Assembly: GCA_900551635.1 (NCBI GenBank)
Contig: URWQ01000073.1
Coordinates: 1 to 7,221 of the forward strand
DNA length: 7,221 bases
From: an uncultured Collinsella sp.
GTDB lineage: Bacteria > Actinomycetota > Coriobacteriia > Coriobacteriales > Coriobacteriaceae
Direction of reading: 5' to 3'
The notes beneath the pieces were generated by a model. The model was given only the letters and a program-made list of their open reading frames with translations, was not told where the DNA came from and made no database searches. A program made the position numbers and the translations under genes. Below, one piece after another: positions 1 to 5,841 of the stretch. How positions within the stretch are numbered: position 1 is the stretch's first letter; every line of letters starts with the position of its first letter.

Positions 1-64
1 TGGCAGCGGCGATGCCAAGCCCCAAAAAAGCCTGATACGTTGGATACGAGGGATTGCCGAACAT
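1..64 (-). CDS. mraY: MraY, phospho-MurNAc-pentapeptide transferase (N-terminal fragment)
   Basis: Only the first 21 codons are present; the gene runs off the low-coordinate edge. The reading starts MFGNPSYPTYQAFLGLG and goes into a hydrophobic Gly/Ala stretch, as expected for the first membrane segment of MraY. MraY is the integral-membrane enzyme that transfers phospho-MurNAc-pentapeptide from UDP to undecaprenyl phosphate, giving lipid I. The ATG lies 3 nt after the murF stop, with a GGAAGG ribosome-binding sequence inside the murF 3' end about 13 nt upstream, so translation is probably coupled to murF. The call rests mainly on position, since mraY commonly follows murF in dcw clusters and uses the MurF product. 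No catalytic motif falls in the visible part. Confidence 0.68.
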   Translation of the reverse strand, partial: MFGNPSYPTYQAFLGLGIAAA

Positions 65-67
65 GGG

Positions 68-1492
68 CTAGCACACACCTTCCACAAAGCGGTCGAGCTC
101 AACAAAGCGGGAACCCTTGACCAGTACAACATCATGTTTTTCAAGCGCGCCGCCCATGCGGTCGAGCACCTGCTGATAATCGGAGAACACCTGGATGCGG
201 TCCTCGTCCATGCCCATCATGCGCGCGGCATCGGCCATAAGCTGGGCCAGCTCACCACCCACGCACGCCAGCATGTCGAGCTTCTTGGCGGCCGCATAGG
301 CGCCCACGAGCTCATGCATGCGAGGAGCCTCATCGCCCATCTCGCCCATCTCGCCCAGGATCGCCATGCGAGACCCCGTGCACGAAAGCGAGCACAGTAG
401 ATCGAGGCCAGCAGCCATGGATTCGGCACTGGCGTTATAGGAATCGTCGATGACGCGGGCACCGCTCTTGGCGCGCTTGATCTCCTGGCGGTGACCGGTG
501 ATCGTGAGGCCCCTAAAGGCAGCATCGATCTGCTCGGGCGTCACGCCCAGGCGATAGGAAACCGCGGCGGCCTTAACGGCATTAGGAACGGACTGCACGC
601 CGGGGATGGCAAGCATGGTATCGATCGTCTCACCCTGGCCAAAATCGAGCGTAAAGACCGGACGTCCCTCGTCATCAACACGAATGTCGCGGGCACGGAC
701 CTCATCATCGTCCGAGACGCCGGCCAGCATCACATCGATACCAGCAGGCTGGGCGAACGTATCGCGAATGAACGGCGTAAAGTCGTCCTCGCCGCCCAAA
801 ACCAGCAGCGGCAAGAAGTCGCCGGCGGCGCACATACCCTGGACAATCTCGGCCTTAGCGCGGGCGATGTTCTCGCGGCTGCCCAAAATGCCGATGTGAG
901 AGGTACCAATCTTGCTCACGATGGCAAGGTTGGGATTGGCGGACTGGGACAGGCGCTCAATCTCGTGGAAATGGTTCATGCCCATCTCGAGCACCAGGAC
1001 CTCGGTATCGGCCGGAGCGGAAAGCACCGTGAGCGGCATGCCGATCAGGTTATTGAAATTGCCCTTGGTGGCCCAGACACGATAGCGCTTGGCGAGCACG
1101 GCGGCGAGCACGTCCTTGGTCGTCGTCTTGCCGATGGAACCGGTAATGCCAACGACCAGGCAGCCAAGCTCCAGGCGATACGTGTGCGCCAAACGCAGCA
1201 GAAACTCCTCGGGATCATCGGTCAGCAGGATGGCGCACCCCTTGTCCTGCGCCAGCGAGACCAGCTCGGCCTCGGGCTCACGCGTCATCACGACGGCGCC
1301 GGCACCCGACTGGACGGCACGGGAAGCAAAATCATTGCCGTCGACGTTTTCACCGGGAAAGGCGACGAAAATCGTCCCTTCCTCGACCTGGCGCGAGTCG
1401 ATAACGCACCCGCGGCATACCCGATCGGCTTCTCCCGTCACGGTTCGGGCCCCTGTTGCGGCCGCGAGGTTGTTGACGGCGATCTCTATCAT
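68..1492 (-). CDS. murF: MurF, UDP-MurNAc-tripeptide--D-Ala-D-Ala ligase
   Basis: This 474-residue cytoplasmic Mur ligase uses ATP to join D-Ala-D-Ala to UDP-MurNAc-tripeptide, the last soluble step before MraY. The N-terminal substrate domain spans about residues 1-110 (VIDSR at 30-34). The ATPase domain has the P-loop GITGSIGKTTTK at 115-126, ATKGNFNNLIG at 141-151, the EMGMN motif at 169-173, KIGTSHIG at 194-201, and RAKAEI at 211-216, whose Lys213 sits where Mur ligases carry a carbamylated lysine. The C-terminal domain has DDSYNAS at 349-355, where many homologues have DDSYNANP, then GEMGEMG and a late VLVKGSR at 457-462. Length is normal for the family. The ATG is supported by an AGGGGAG ribosome-binding site 5 nt upstream (1498-1504). 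The gene lies 126 nt after ftsI and 3 nt before mraY. Confidence 0.96.
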   Translation of the reverse strand: MIEIAVNNLAAATGARTVTGEADRVCRGCVIDSRQVEEGTIFVAFPGENVDGNDFASRAVQSGAGAVVMTREPEAELVSLAQDKGCAILLTDDPEEFLLRLAHTYRLELGCLVVGITGSIGKTTTKDVLAAVLAKRYRVWATKGNFNNLIGMPLTVLSAPADTEVLVLEMGMNHFHEIERLSQSANPNLAIVSKIGTSHIGILGSRENIARAKAEIVQGMCAAGDFLPLLVLGGEDDFTPFIRDTFAQPAGIDVMLAGVSDDDEVRARDIRVDDEGRPVFTLDFGQGETIDTMLAIPGVQSVPNAVKAAAVSYRLGVTPEQIDAAFRGLTITGHRQEIKRAKSGARVIDDSYNASAESMAAGLDLLCSLSCTGSRMAILGEMGEMGDEAPRMHELVGAYAAAKKLDMLACVGGELAQLMADAARMMGMDEDRIQVFSDYQQVLDRMGGALEKHDVVLVKGSRFVELDRFVEGVC

Positions 1493-1618
1493 TGCAGCTC
1501 CCCTGTAAACCTAATAATGCTATCGGCGTATTGTATCCCAGCGCCGCACATGCGTGGTGCAGGGCATGTGAACACCCTCATATGGGACAACAAACCACGC
1601 CCCAAAGATTGTAACCCC
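1493..1618 (-). other. ftsI-murF spacer with one inverted repeat
   Basis: This 126-nt gap is the largest inside the dcw run and sits where murE is found in many other bacteria. I see no remnant of a murE coding frame. The transcribed strand contains a GATACAATA stretch that resembles a -10 element, but no matching -35 lies 16-18 nt upstream, so I do not call a promoter. The spacer holds the 7-bp inverted repeat described separately and the murF ribosome-binding site. Confidence 0.5.
1547..1570. repeat. Inverted repeat CACATGC-N10-GCATGTG
   Basis: Two perfect 7-base arms (1547-1553 and 1564-1570) are separated by 10 nt in the ftsI-murF spacer. No T-run follows on either strand, so this is not an intrinsic terminator. 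It could be an RNA hairpin in the polycistronic message or an operator half-site pair; the sequence does not decide. Confidence 0.45.
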
Positions 1619-3484
1619 CTACTTCGTGTGCGGGATACCCAGCACGTCGAGCGCGTTGGCCATAATGGACTGGAACGGCACCGCAGCGGCATCTGAGCCG
1701 CTCGGCGTTCCGTCGAGCGTGATATAGCACAGCACCTTGGGCGATTGTGCCGGTGCAAAGCCCATAAAGGACGACATGTAGTTCTCCTTGAGGTAGCCGC
1801 CGTTCTCGTCGGCACGTTCGGCCGTACCGGTCTTACCCGCCACGTCATAGCCGTCAACCGCGCCGCCAACGCCCGTTCCCTCGGACACGACCGTCTGCAT
1901 GCACGATGTCACCTGGGATGCGGCGTCCTCCGAAATCGCGCGCTCACCTTCGCCCCAGTCCTTCTCGTCGCCTTTGCTGGACTTATAAAAGTGCGGTGTC
2001 ATCATCACGCCGCCGTTGGCGATGCCGCCCACGGCACGTGCGATCTCAATCGGCGAGACGGACAGTGCCTGTCCAAAGCTCATCGAGCCCAGCGTGGCGC
2101 CGTCATACTGGTCACGCTCCTTGACGATACCCAGGCTCTCTCCCGGAAAATCGACACCCGAGCTGTGACCGATGCCCCACTTGTCCACATAGGCGGCAAA
2201 GTCGTCGGCACCGATCTTGCGCCCCACTAGGACAAAGCCCACGTTGGACGAACGGCGCATCATCTCGCGCACATCCATGGTCATGGCATAGTCGCGCTTG
2301 TCGGCATCGGTGACGGTATCGTCGCCCACCTTGATGCTCGCCGGCACCTCAAACGACGTACTCGATCGCACGACGCCCAAGTCGAAGCCGGCGCCCGCCA
2401 CGAGCGTCTTAAAGACCGAGCCGGGCTCGTAGGCGTCGGTGACCAGGCGCAGATTCATATCCTCGGTCTTGGCATTCTCCAGATCGGTCTGGTCGTAGGT
2501 CGGGTACGAGCAGGCTGCCAAAATCTCGCCTGTCGTAGGATCGGTGACCAGCGCCGAGCCGTTCTTGGCCTTAGTCTTCTCAACTGCCTCTGCCAGGGCA
2601 TCCTCGGCCGCACGCTGGATATTGACGTCGAGCGTCGTCACGATATCAACGCCGTCGACCGCAGCCACCTTTTTATAGGCACCGCCCGCGATATAGCTGC
2701 CGTCCCTCGCGCGCTCGCGTACGAGAGAACCGTTCGTGCCGGTCAGAAGCTTGTTGTATTGCTTTTCGAGACCCGTCAAGCCGTCGTTGTCTACATTCAC
2801 TACACCCAGCACCTGCGATGCCAGATTGCCGTATGGATATACGCGCTTCATGGCCTGCTCAAAAAGCACGCCGGGCAGGTTCTTCTTCTCCAGCGCCGCA
2901 ACATCGTCTTCGTCCACCTGGCGCTTGATATACACCCAGGTTCCATCGGACTCAACGAGCTTGCGGCAGGTCTTTTTATCGATTCCAGTTGCCTTGACCA
3001 GCGCCGACACCGTCTTGTCAACATCCTCGACAAGCTGCGGGTTCACGGCGATGTTGCGACATTCGACCGACGACGCCAACACGTTGCCGTTGCGGTCGTA
3101 GATGGTGCCGCGTTTGGCATAGAGGGTCTGCGCAAGCAGGCGGCGCGCATCGGCACGCTCGCGCAGTTTATCGGCTTCGACAATTTGATAGTCGGCAAGG
3201 CGAAAGACGCCCAAGCCCAAGCCAAGCCCGATGAAGCCCATGACGGCTTTACGGCGAGGCAGAGGCGCGCCTGTGAGCCATTCGGTCGACGAACTCTTGC
3301 GCGACCTGGTGTTATGCACTTGAGGGCCGCCCGAGCCGCGAAGTCGCGACGCCGGGTCGTTGCCACGGGACCGCCCGGCGTTGTAAGATTGCCGACCCGT
3401 TCCTTGATAACCAGAACGTCCCCGCGACGAGGGACGTCCAGAACCGCGGCCCCCATCGGAACCGCGGCGATAGTCATTTGTCAT
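1619..3484 (-). CDS. ftsI: FtsI/PbpB-type class B penicillin-binding protein (septal transpeptidase)
   Basis: A 621-residue bitopic D,D-transpeptidase that crosslinks septal peptidoglycan with its FtsW partner. Residues 1-66 are a disordered cytoplasmic tail rich in Arg, Gly and Ser. One membrane helix follows at about 79-97 (FIGLGLGLGVF core). The dimerisation/pedestal domain starts at AKRGTIYDRNG (123-133), and the transpeptidase domain occupies about 305-612. All three catalytic motifs are present: SVFK at 356-359 (nucleophile Ser356), SSN at 412-414 and KTG at 551-553. No PASTA domain follows; the protein ends soon after the transpeptidase fold. The ATG is 17 nt after the ftsL-like stop and has only a weak ribosome-binding sequence, so coupling to the upstream gene is likely. 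An in-frame stop 9 nt upstream of the ATG limits extension. Among class B enzymes, its place after ftsL favours FtsI over an elongation or sporulation paralogue. Confidence 0.94.
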   Translation of the reverse strand: MTNDYRRGSDGGRGSGRPSSRGRSGYQGTGRQSYNAGRSRGNDPASRLRGSGGPQVHNTRSRKSSSTEWLTGAPLPRRKAVMGFIGLGLGLGVFRLADYQIVEADKLRERADARRLLAQTLYAKRGTIYDRNGNVLASSVECRNIAVNPQLVEDVDKTVSALVKATGIDKKTCRKLVESDGTWVYIKRQVDEDDVAALEKKNLPGVLFEQAMKRVYPYGNLASQVLGVVNVDNDGLTGLEKQYNKLLTGTNGSLVRERARDGSYIAGGAYKKVAAVDGVDIVTTLDVNIQRAAEDALAEAVEKTKAKNGSALVTDPTTGEILAACSYPTYDQTDLENAKTEDMNLRLVTDAYEPGSVFKTLVAGAGFDLGVVRSSTSFEVPASIKVGDDTVTDADKRDYAMTMDVREMMRRSSNVGFVLVGRKIGADDFAAYVDKWGIGHSSGVDFPGESLGIVKERDQYDGATLGSMSFGQALSVSPIEIARAVGGIANGGVMMTPHFYKSSKGDEKDWGEGERAISEDAASQVTSCMQTVVSEGTGVGGAVDGYDVAGKTGTAERADENGGYLKENYMSSFMGFAPAQSPKVLCYITLDGTPSGSDAAAVPFQSIMANALDVLGIPHTK

Positions 3485-3501
3485 ACTCAGCTACCGTCTT
3501 G

Positions 3502-3972
3502 CTACTGAGCGGTCGCGGTCGCGTTGGCGCCCGCGGCTGCATCCTGCGAAAAGTCAAGTGTAACGCTCTCGCTGGGCTCCACCATGCCATAAGCGCCCGC
3601 AAGGTCGCGAATGCGCGTGTCGGCGCCGTAGACCGAATGCATGACCTCCAGGTCGGAGCTCTCATCGGTCGCCTTTTCGAGCGTGTTGGTAAGCTCGGCG
3701 TTGCTGTTGAGCACCTGGGCCGTAACGCCGGCGAGCGCCACGCGGGCGACGCCGATCGTCATGAAGATAGCCGCAATGATGCAAAACGTTTTAAGAACGC
3801 TCATGAAAACCGGGCTTACCGCCTGGTTTGCCTGACGGCCCGCGCCCGTGTAGACATCAAAGCGCGGCGCGCGCTGCTCACGGGGAGCAACGGGGGCCTG
3901 CGGCGTCTCACGATAGGCGGGCATGGCGTTCATATCATAGGCGAGTGCTGCGCTTGAAGTGTTGTAGCCCAT
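3502..3972 (-). CDS. ftsL: FtsL-like septal divisome protein
   Basis: A 156-residue bitopic protein between rsmH and ftsI, the usual place of ftsL. Residues 1-57 form a polar, Pro/Ala-containing cytoplasmic tail. A single membrane helix spans about 58-82 (SVLKTFCIIAAIF start). It is followed by a heptad-like helical segment at about 84-112 and then RIRDLAGAYGMVEP at 119-133, which resembles the RIE-A-x-LGM-xP ending of FtsL and DivIC extracellular domains. The last 16 residues are Ala/Thr-rich. FtsL proteins pair with DivIC/FtsB and activate FtsWI. Sequence conservation in this family is low, so the name depends on topology, motif and position. The ATG is chosen because GGAGG lies 9 nt upstream (3982-3986). 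Met14 and Met17 are weaker alternatives. Confidence 0.75.
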   Translation of the reverse strand: MGYNTSSAALAYDMNAMPAYRETPQAPVAPREQRAPRFDVYTGAGRQANQAVSPVFMSVLKTFCIIAAIFMTIGVARVALAGVTAQVLNSNAELTNTLEKATDESSDLEVMHSVYGADTRIRDLAGAYGMVEPSESVTLDFSQDAAAGANATATAQ

Positions 3973-4062
3973 GATATGCCGCCTCCCATCCCGAGTACGT
4001 TGGTAGTGTGTTTAAGCTTCGTTTATGGTGCGAGCGGGAGGTCCAATATCGCGCGGTCGCGT

Positions 4063-5028
4063 CTACAGACGCTGCGCCACGCGGATTTTGGCTGATCTCG
4101 CCCGAGGGTTGCGCTCAACCTCATCAGGCTGGGCAACCAGGGGTTTGCGGGTGATGACCTTGAGTATCGGCACGTTGCCGCACACGCACACCGGAATCTC
4201 CGGCGGACACGTGCACCCCTGGCTCATCTCCTTAAAGTGGTTCTTTACGATACGGTCCTCGAGCGAGTGATACGAGATGACGCAGATACGTCCGCCCGGG
4301 CTGAGCCACCTGGTGGCGGCATCAAGCCCTCGTTCGAGCACATCGAGCTCGTGATTGACCTCGATGCGAATGGCCTGGAAACTTTTCTTGGCCGGGTGTC
4401 CGCCATGCCGACGAGCGGCAGCCGGGATACCCGCCTTGATGATCTCGACAAATTGGCCGGTGGTTTCGATCGGTTCTTGCTCGCGGCGGCGCACGATCTC
4501 GCGCGCGATCTGCGAGGCGAACTTCTCTTCGCCGTAGACGCGTAGAATCCGGGCGAGGTCGTGTTCGTTATAGGTGTTGATGACCTCAGCTGCGTTTAAG
4601 GTGTTATTACCCGGATCCATCCGCATGTCCAATGGGGCGTCCTCGTTATACGAAAAGCCCCTGCCAGGGATATCGAGTTGCGGTGACGAAACGCCCAAAT
4701 CGAACAGGAAGCCATCGACCCCGGGCACCTCGGCCGAGCAAAGAAGCTCGTCCAAGTCGCCGAAGTTGCCCTTCAGCAGCTGGTGCGGAACGCCGGGAAC
4801 CTCGCGGTCCAGACGGGCGCCAGCGGCCTCGAGGGCCATGTCGTCCTGATCGACGCCGAGCAAAAGGCCCGTCTCCCCCACCTGCGCGGCCATCTTTACC
4901 GAATGGCCGGCACCGCCAAGGGTGCAATCGCAGACAACGGAGCCGCTCTTTAGCCGCAGCGACTCAAGCACTTCGCCGAGCATGACAGGTTCATGCCGAT
5001 ATTCTTGTGTCAAGATCCCACGCTCCAT
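4063..5028 (-). CDS. rsmH: RsmH (MraW), 16S rRNA (cytosine1402-N4)-methyltransferase
   Basis: A 321-residue S-adenosylmethionine-dependent enzyme that N4-methylates C1402 in the decoding centre of 16S rRNA. Signature motifs run in order: HEPVML (12-17), DCTLGGAGHS (34-43, SAM loop), GVDQD (58-62), FDLGVSSPQLD (109-119), the FSYNEDAPLDMRMD segment (125-138), HPAKKSFQAIRI (211-222) and SYHSLEDRIVK (252-262). A CxC-x6-CxC cluster (Cys272, 274, 281, 283) lies near the C-terminus, followed by RSAKIR. Family length is normal. The start is uncertain. The annotated ATG is 20 nt after the mraZ stop but has a poor ribosome-binding sequence. An in-frame TTG at 5011-5013 has GGAG 9 nt upstream and would give a product five residues shorter, beginning just before TQEYRHEPVML. 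Confidence 0.96.
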   Translation of the reverse strand: MERGILTQEYRHEPVMLGEVLESLRLKSGSVVCDCTLGGAGHSVKMAAQVGETGLLLGVDQDDMALEAAGARLDREVPGVPHQLLKGNFGDLDELLCSAEVPGVDGFLFDLGVSSPQLDIPGRGFSYNEDAPLDMRMDPGNNTLNAAEVINTYNEHDLARILRVYGEEKFASQIAREIVRRREQEPIETTGQFVEIIKAGIPAAARRHGGHPAKKSFQAIRIEVNHELDVLERGLDAATRWLSPGGRICVISYHSLEDRIVKNHFKEMSQGCTCPPEIPVCVCGNVPILKVITRKPLVAQPDEVERNPRARSAKIRVAQRL

Positions 5029-5048
5029 CCGTTACCCGTGCCTTGCCC

Positions 5049-5483
5049 TTACGAGAAGAAGAGGTCCAGCAGGGCCTCATCGTCATCGTCCTCATCGGCC
5101 GCGGCGCGATCCCAAACCTCAAGGTGGTCGTAGTTGCCCACAACCGTGACCTCGCGGTCGAGGTTCGCCTGCTTGCGGAGAGACTCGGAAAGACCGATAC
5201 GACCGGCGCTGTCCACGTCCATCGACGTGGTGCGCTTGTTGATCGCCCTCATGAGCTTCTGGTCATTAATGTCACGCGGGTTAAAACCCTCGTGGCCCTC
5301 ACGACCCGCGAAGAGTCCTTCGACCCACTTATCGAAGGCCTCGGCAGAGAACACGTACAGAGCATCGACATCCAGGGCTTTGAACACGCGAACGTGCTCT
5401 CCAAGCTCCTCGCGAAGGGGTGCAGGCAGGGACAGACGACCTTTTGCATCGAGATTGCGCTCGTATGCACCAGTCATTCCCAT
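5049..5483 (-). CDS. mraZ: MraZ, transcriptional regulator of the dcw cluster
   Basis: A 144-residue protein with two tandem AbrB/SpoVT-like half-domains, each carrying the family's DxxxR signature: DAKGR at 12-16 followed by LSLPAPLR, and DSAGR at 91-95 followed by IGLSESLR. MraZ forms ring-shaped oligomers that bind short direct repeats upstream of their own gene. In Escherichia coli it represses the mra promoter and touches other genes. The C-terminus here is strongly acidic (DEDDDDE at about 130-136) and ends in LLDLFFS. The start ATG has a strong ribosome-binding site, GGGGAGGG at 5489-5496, 5 nt upstream; Met3 is a less well placed alternative. It is the first gene of the cluster, behind the promoter and repeat array described below, which fits autoregulation. 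Confidence 0.96.
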   Translation of the reverse strand: MGMTGAYERNLDAKGRLSLPAPLREELGEHVRVFKALDVDALYVFSAEAFDKWVEGLFAGREGHEGFNPRDINDQKLMRAINKRTTSMDVDSAGRIGLSESLRKQANLDREVTVVGNYDHLEVWDRAAADEDDDDEALLDLFFS

Positions 5484-5519
5484 GTGCGCCCTCCCCTCGG
5501 TTACTCAGATGGCACGTAC

Positions 5520-5536
5520 GCGGGGAACCACCCCGC
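5520..5536. promoter_or_regulatory. Leader dyad, GCGGGG-N5-CCCCGC
   Basis: A perfect 6-bp inverted repeat with a 5-nt centre, shortly downstream of the predicted mraZ transcription start. On the plus strand it shares the core GGGGAACC(A/G)CCCC with the dyad in the promoter spacer 37 bp away. It may be a second operator for the same protein, or a stable hairpin in the leader RNA. No T-run follows, so it is not a simple terminator. Confidence 0.55.
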
Positions 5537-5551
5537 CTGTCGACGTCATTA

Positions 5552-5580
5552 ATAATATGGGGAACCGCCCCATTTTTCAA
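5552..5580 (-). promoter_or_regulatory. mraZ (dcw) promoter, sigma70 type
   Basis: On the minus strand a TTGAAA -35 (5575-5580) is followed by a 17-bp spacer and a TATTAT -10 (5552-5557), both close to consensus and ideally spaced. Start of transcription is expected near 5545, giving a leader of about 62 nt before the mraZ ATG. The spacer itself carries the ATGGGG-N5-CCCCAT dyad, which suggests direct repression by a protein bound between the two elements. The start site is inferred, not measured. Confidence 0.8.
5557..5573. promoter_or_regulatory. Spacer dyad, ATGGGG-N5-CCCCAT (probable operator)
   Basis: A perfect 6-bp inverted repeat with a 5-nt centre, lying almost exactly between the -35 and -10 hexamers. 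The minus strand contains a TGGGG unit like those in the array just upstream, so MraZ is one candidate ligand; a separate dimeric repressor is another. It is paired with the near-identical dyad at 5520-5536. Confidence 0.6.
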
Positions 5581-5622
5581 CACCTTCCCCCACCCCTTCC
5601 CCCACCCCGCCCCACCACTCCA
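5568..5622 (-). promoter_or_regulatory. TGGGG direct-repeat array, candidate MraZ operator
   Basis: On the minus strand TGGGG units occur at 5568-5572, 5588-5592, 5600-5604 and 5610-5614, with a TGGAG at 5618-5622. The steps between them are 20, 12, 10 and 8 bp, close to one or two helical turns. The known Escherichia coli MraZ site is TGGGN repeated with 5-nt spacers, a 10-bp period, just upstream of the promoter. Location and period match well; that MraZ binds here is inference. Confidence 0.65.
5585..5608. repeat. Perfect 12-bp tandem duplication
   Basis: The 12-base unit TTCCCCCACCCC (plus strand) occurs twice head to tail, at 5585-5596 and 5597-5608, and is followed by a partial GCCCCACC. 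It produces two of the TGGGG units on the coding strand, so unit number could change by slippage. Confidence 0.85.
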
Positions 5623-5628
5623 CGCCTA

Positions 5629-5656
5629 ATATGCTGTAAAACACCCCCGAGCATAT
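5629..5656. repeat. Inverted repeat ATATGCT-N14-AGCATAT
   Basis: Perfect 7-bp arms (5629-5635 and 5650-5656) with centres 21 bp apart, two helical turns. The upper arm overlaps the LexA-like box, so the two readings compete or combine. Function unknown. Confidence 0.5.
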
Positions 5657-5661
5657 GTTCG
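5648..5661. promoter_or_regulatory. LexA (SOS) box-like palindrome
   Basis: The plus-strand sequence CGAGCATATGTTCG matches the Gram-positive LexA consensus form CGAACATATGTTCG at 13 of 14 positions. It lies about 67 bp upstream of the mraZ -35, too far for simple occlusion of that promoter. It may serve an unseen second promoter or be a chance match. Confidence 0.4.
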
Positions 5662-5662
5662 A

Positions 5663-5682
5663 AAACACAATATGTTGTGTTT
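5663..5682. promoter_or_regulatory. NrdR-box-like 20-bp palindrome
   Basis: Perfect 8-bp arms AAACACAA and TTGTGTTT flank TATG. The inner 16 bases fit the published NrdR box pattern acaCwAtATaTwGtgt at 15 of 16 positions. NrdR boxes normally come in pairs about three helical turns apart; I see no second copy at that distance. The palindrome is directly visible; its ligand is not. Confidence 0.45.
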
Positions 5683-5724
5683 GCAGCAAAGACGGGATGC
5701 CACCTGTAGAACCACGCCCGCGAA

Positions 5725-5750
5725 CCTCAACCTTCAAGTTGACCTTGAGG
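5725..5750. repeat. Nested dyad CCTCAA-N14-TTGAGG
   Basis: Outer arms of 6 bp (5725-5730 and 5745-5750) enclose TCAAG-N5-CTTGA (5734-5748). The arms are the same as those of the SoxR box, CCTCAAGTTAACTTGAGG, but the spacing is wrong for that site. It may be a binding site of a MerR-like or other dimeric regulator. Confidence 0.35.
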
Positions 5751-5841
5751 CGATTTTTACGTCCCTTTACACGCCGTTCACATCGCCCCCAAACTCCCCC
5801 ACCCACGACACACACGGCCCACCACCGCGACGCCAAGTGGC

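Noticed and set aside
1524..1540. GATACAATA as an internal promoter for murF
   Set aside because: No -35-like hexamer lies at 16-18 bp and there is no extended -10 TG, so the match is not enough.
491..1696. A 401-codon open frame on the plus strand, antisense to murF and the end of ftsI
   Set aside because: It mirrors real coding on the other strand in high-GC DNA, has no recognisable domain or ribosome-binding site, and runs across a gene boundary.
2759..3508. A 249-codon plus-strand open frame opposite ftsI
   Set aside because: The minus strand there encodes complete PBP motifs; the plus-strand translation has no family features and is a GC-driven shadow.
5587..5613. The C-rich 12-bp repeats as a CRISPR or integron-like array
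   Set aside because: There are only two head-to-tail units without spacers; it is a short tandem duplication.
5725..5750. A SoxR or HspR operator
   Set aside because: The arms resemble SoxR sites but the spacing is 14 rather than 6 nt, and the orientation is opposite to the HspR CTTGAG-N-CTCAAG element.
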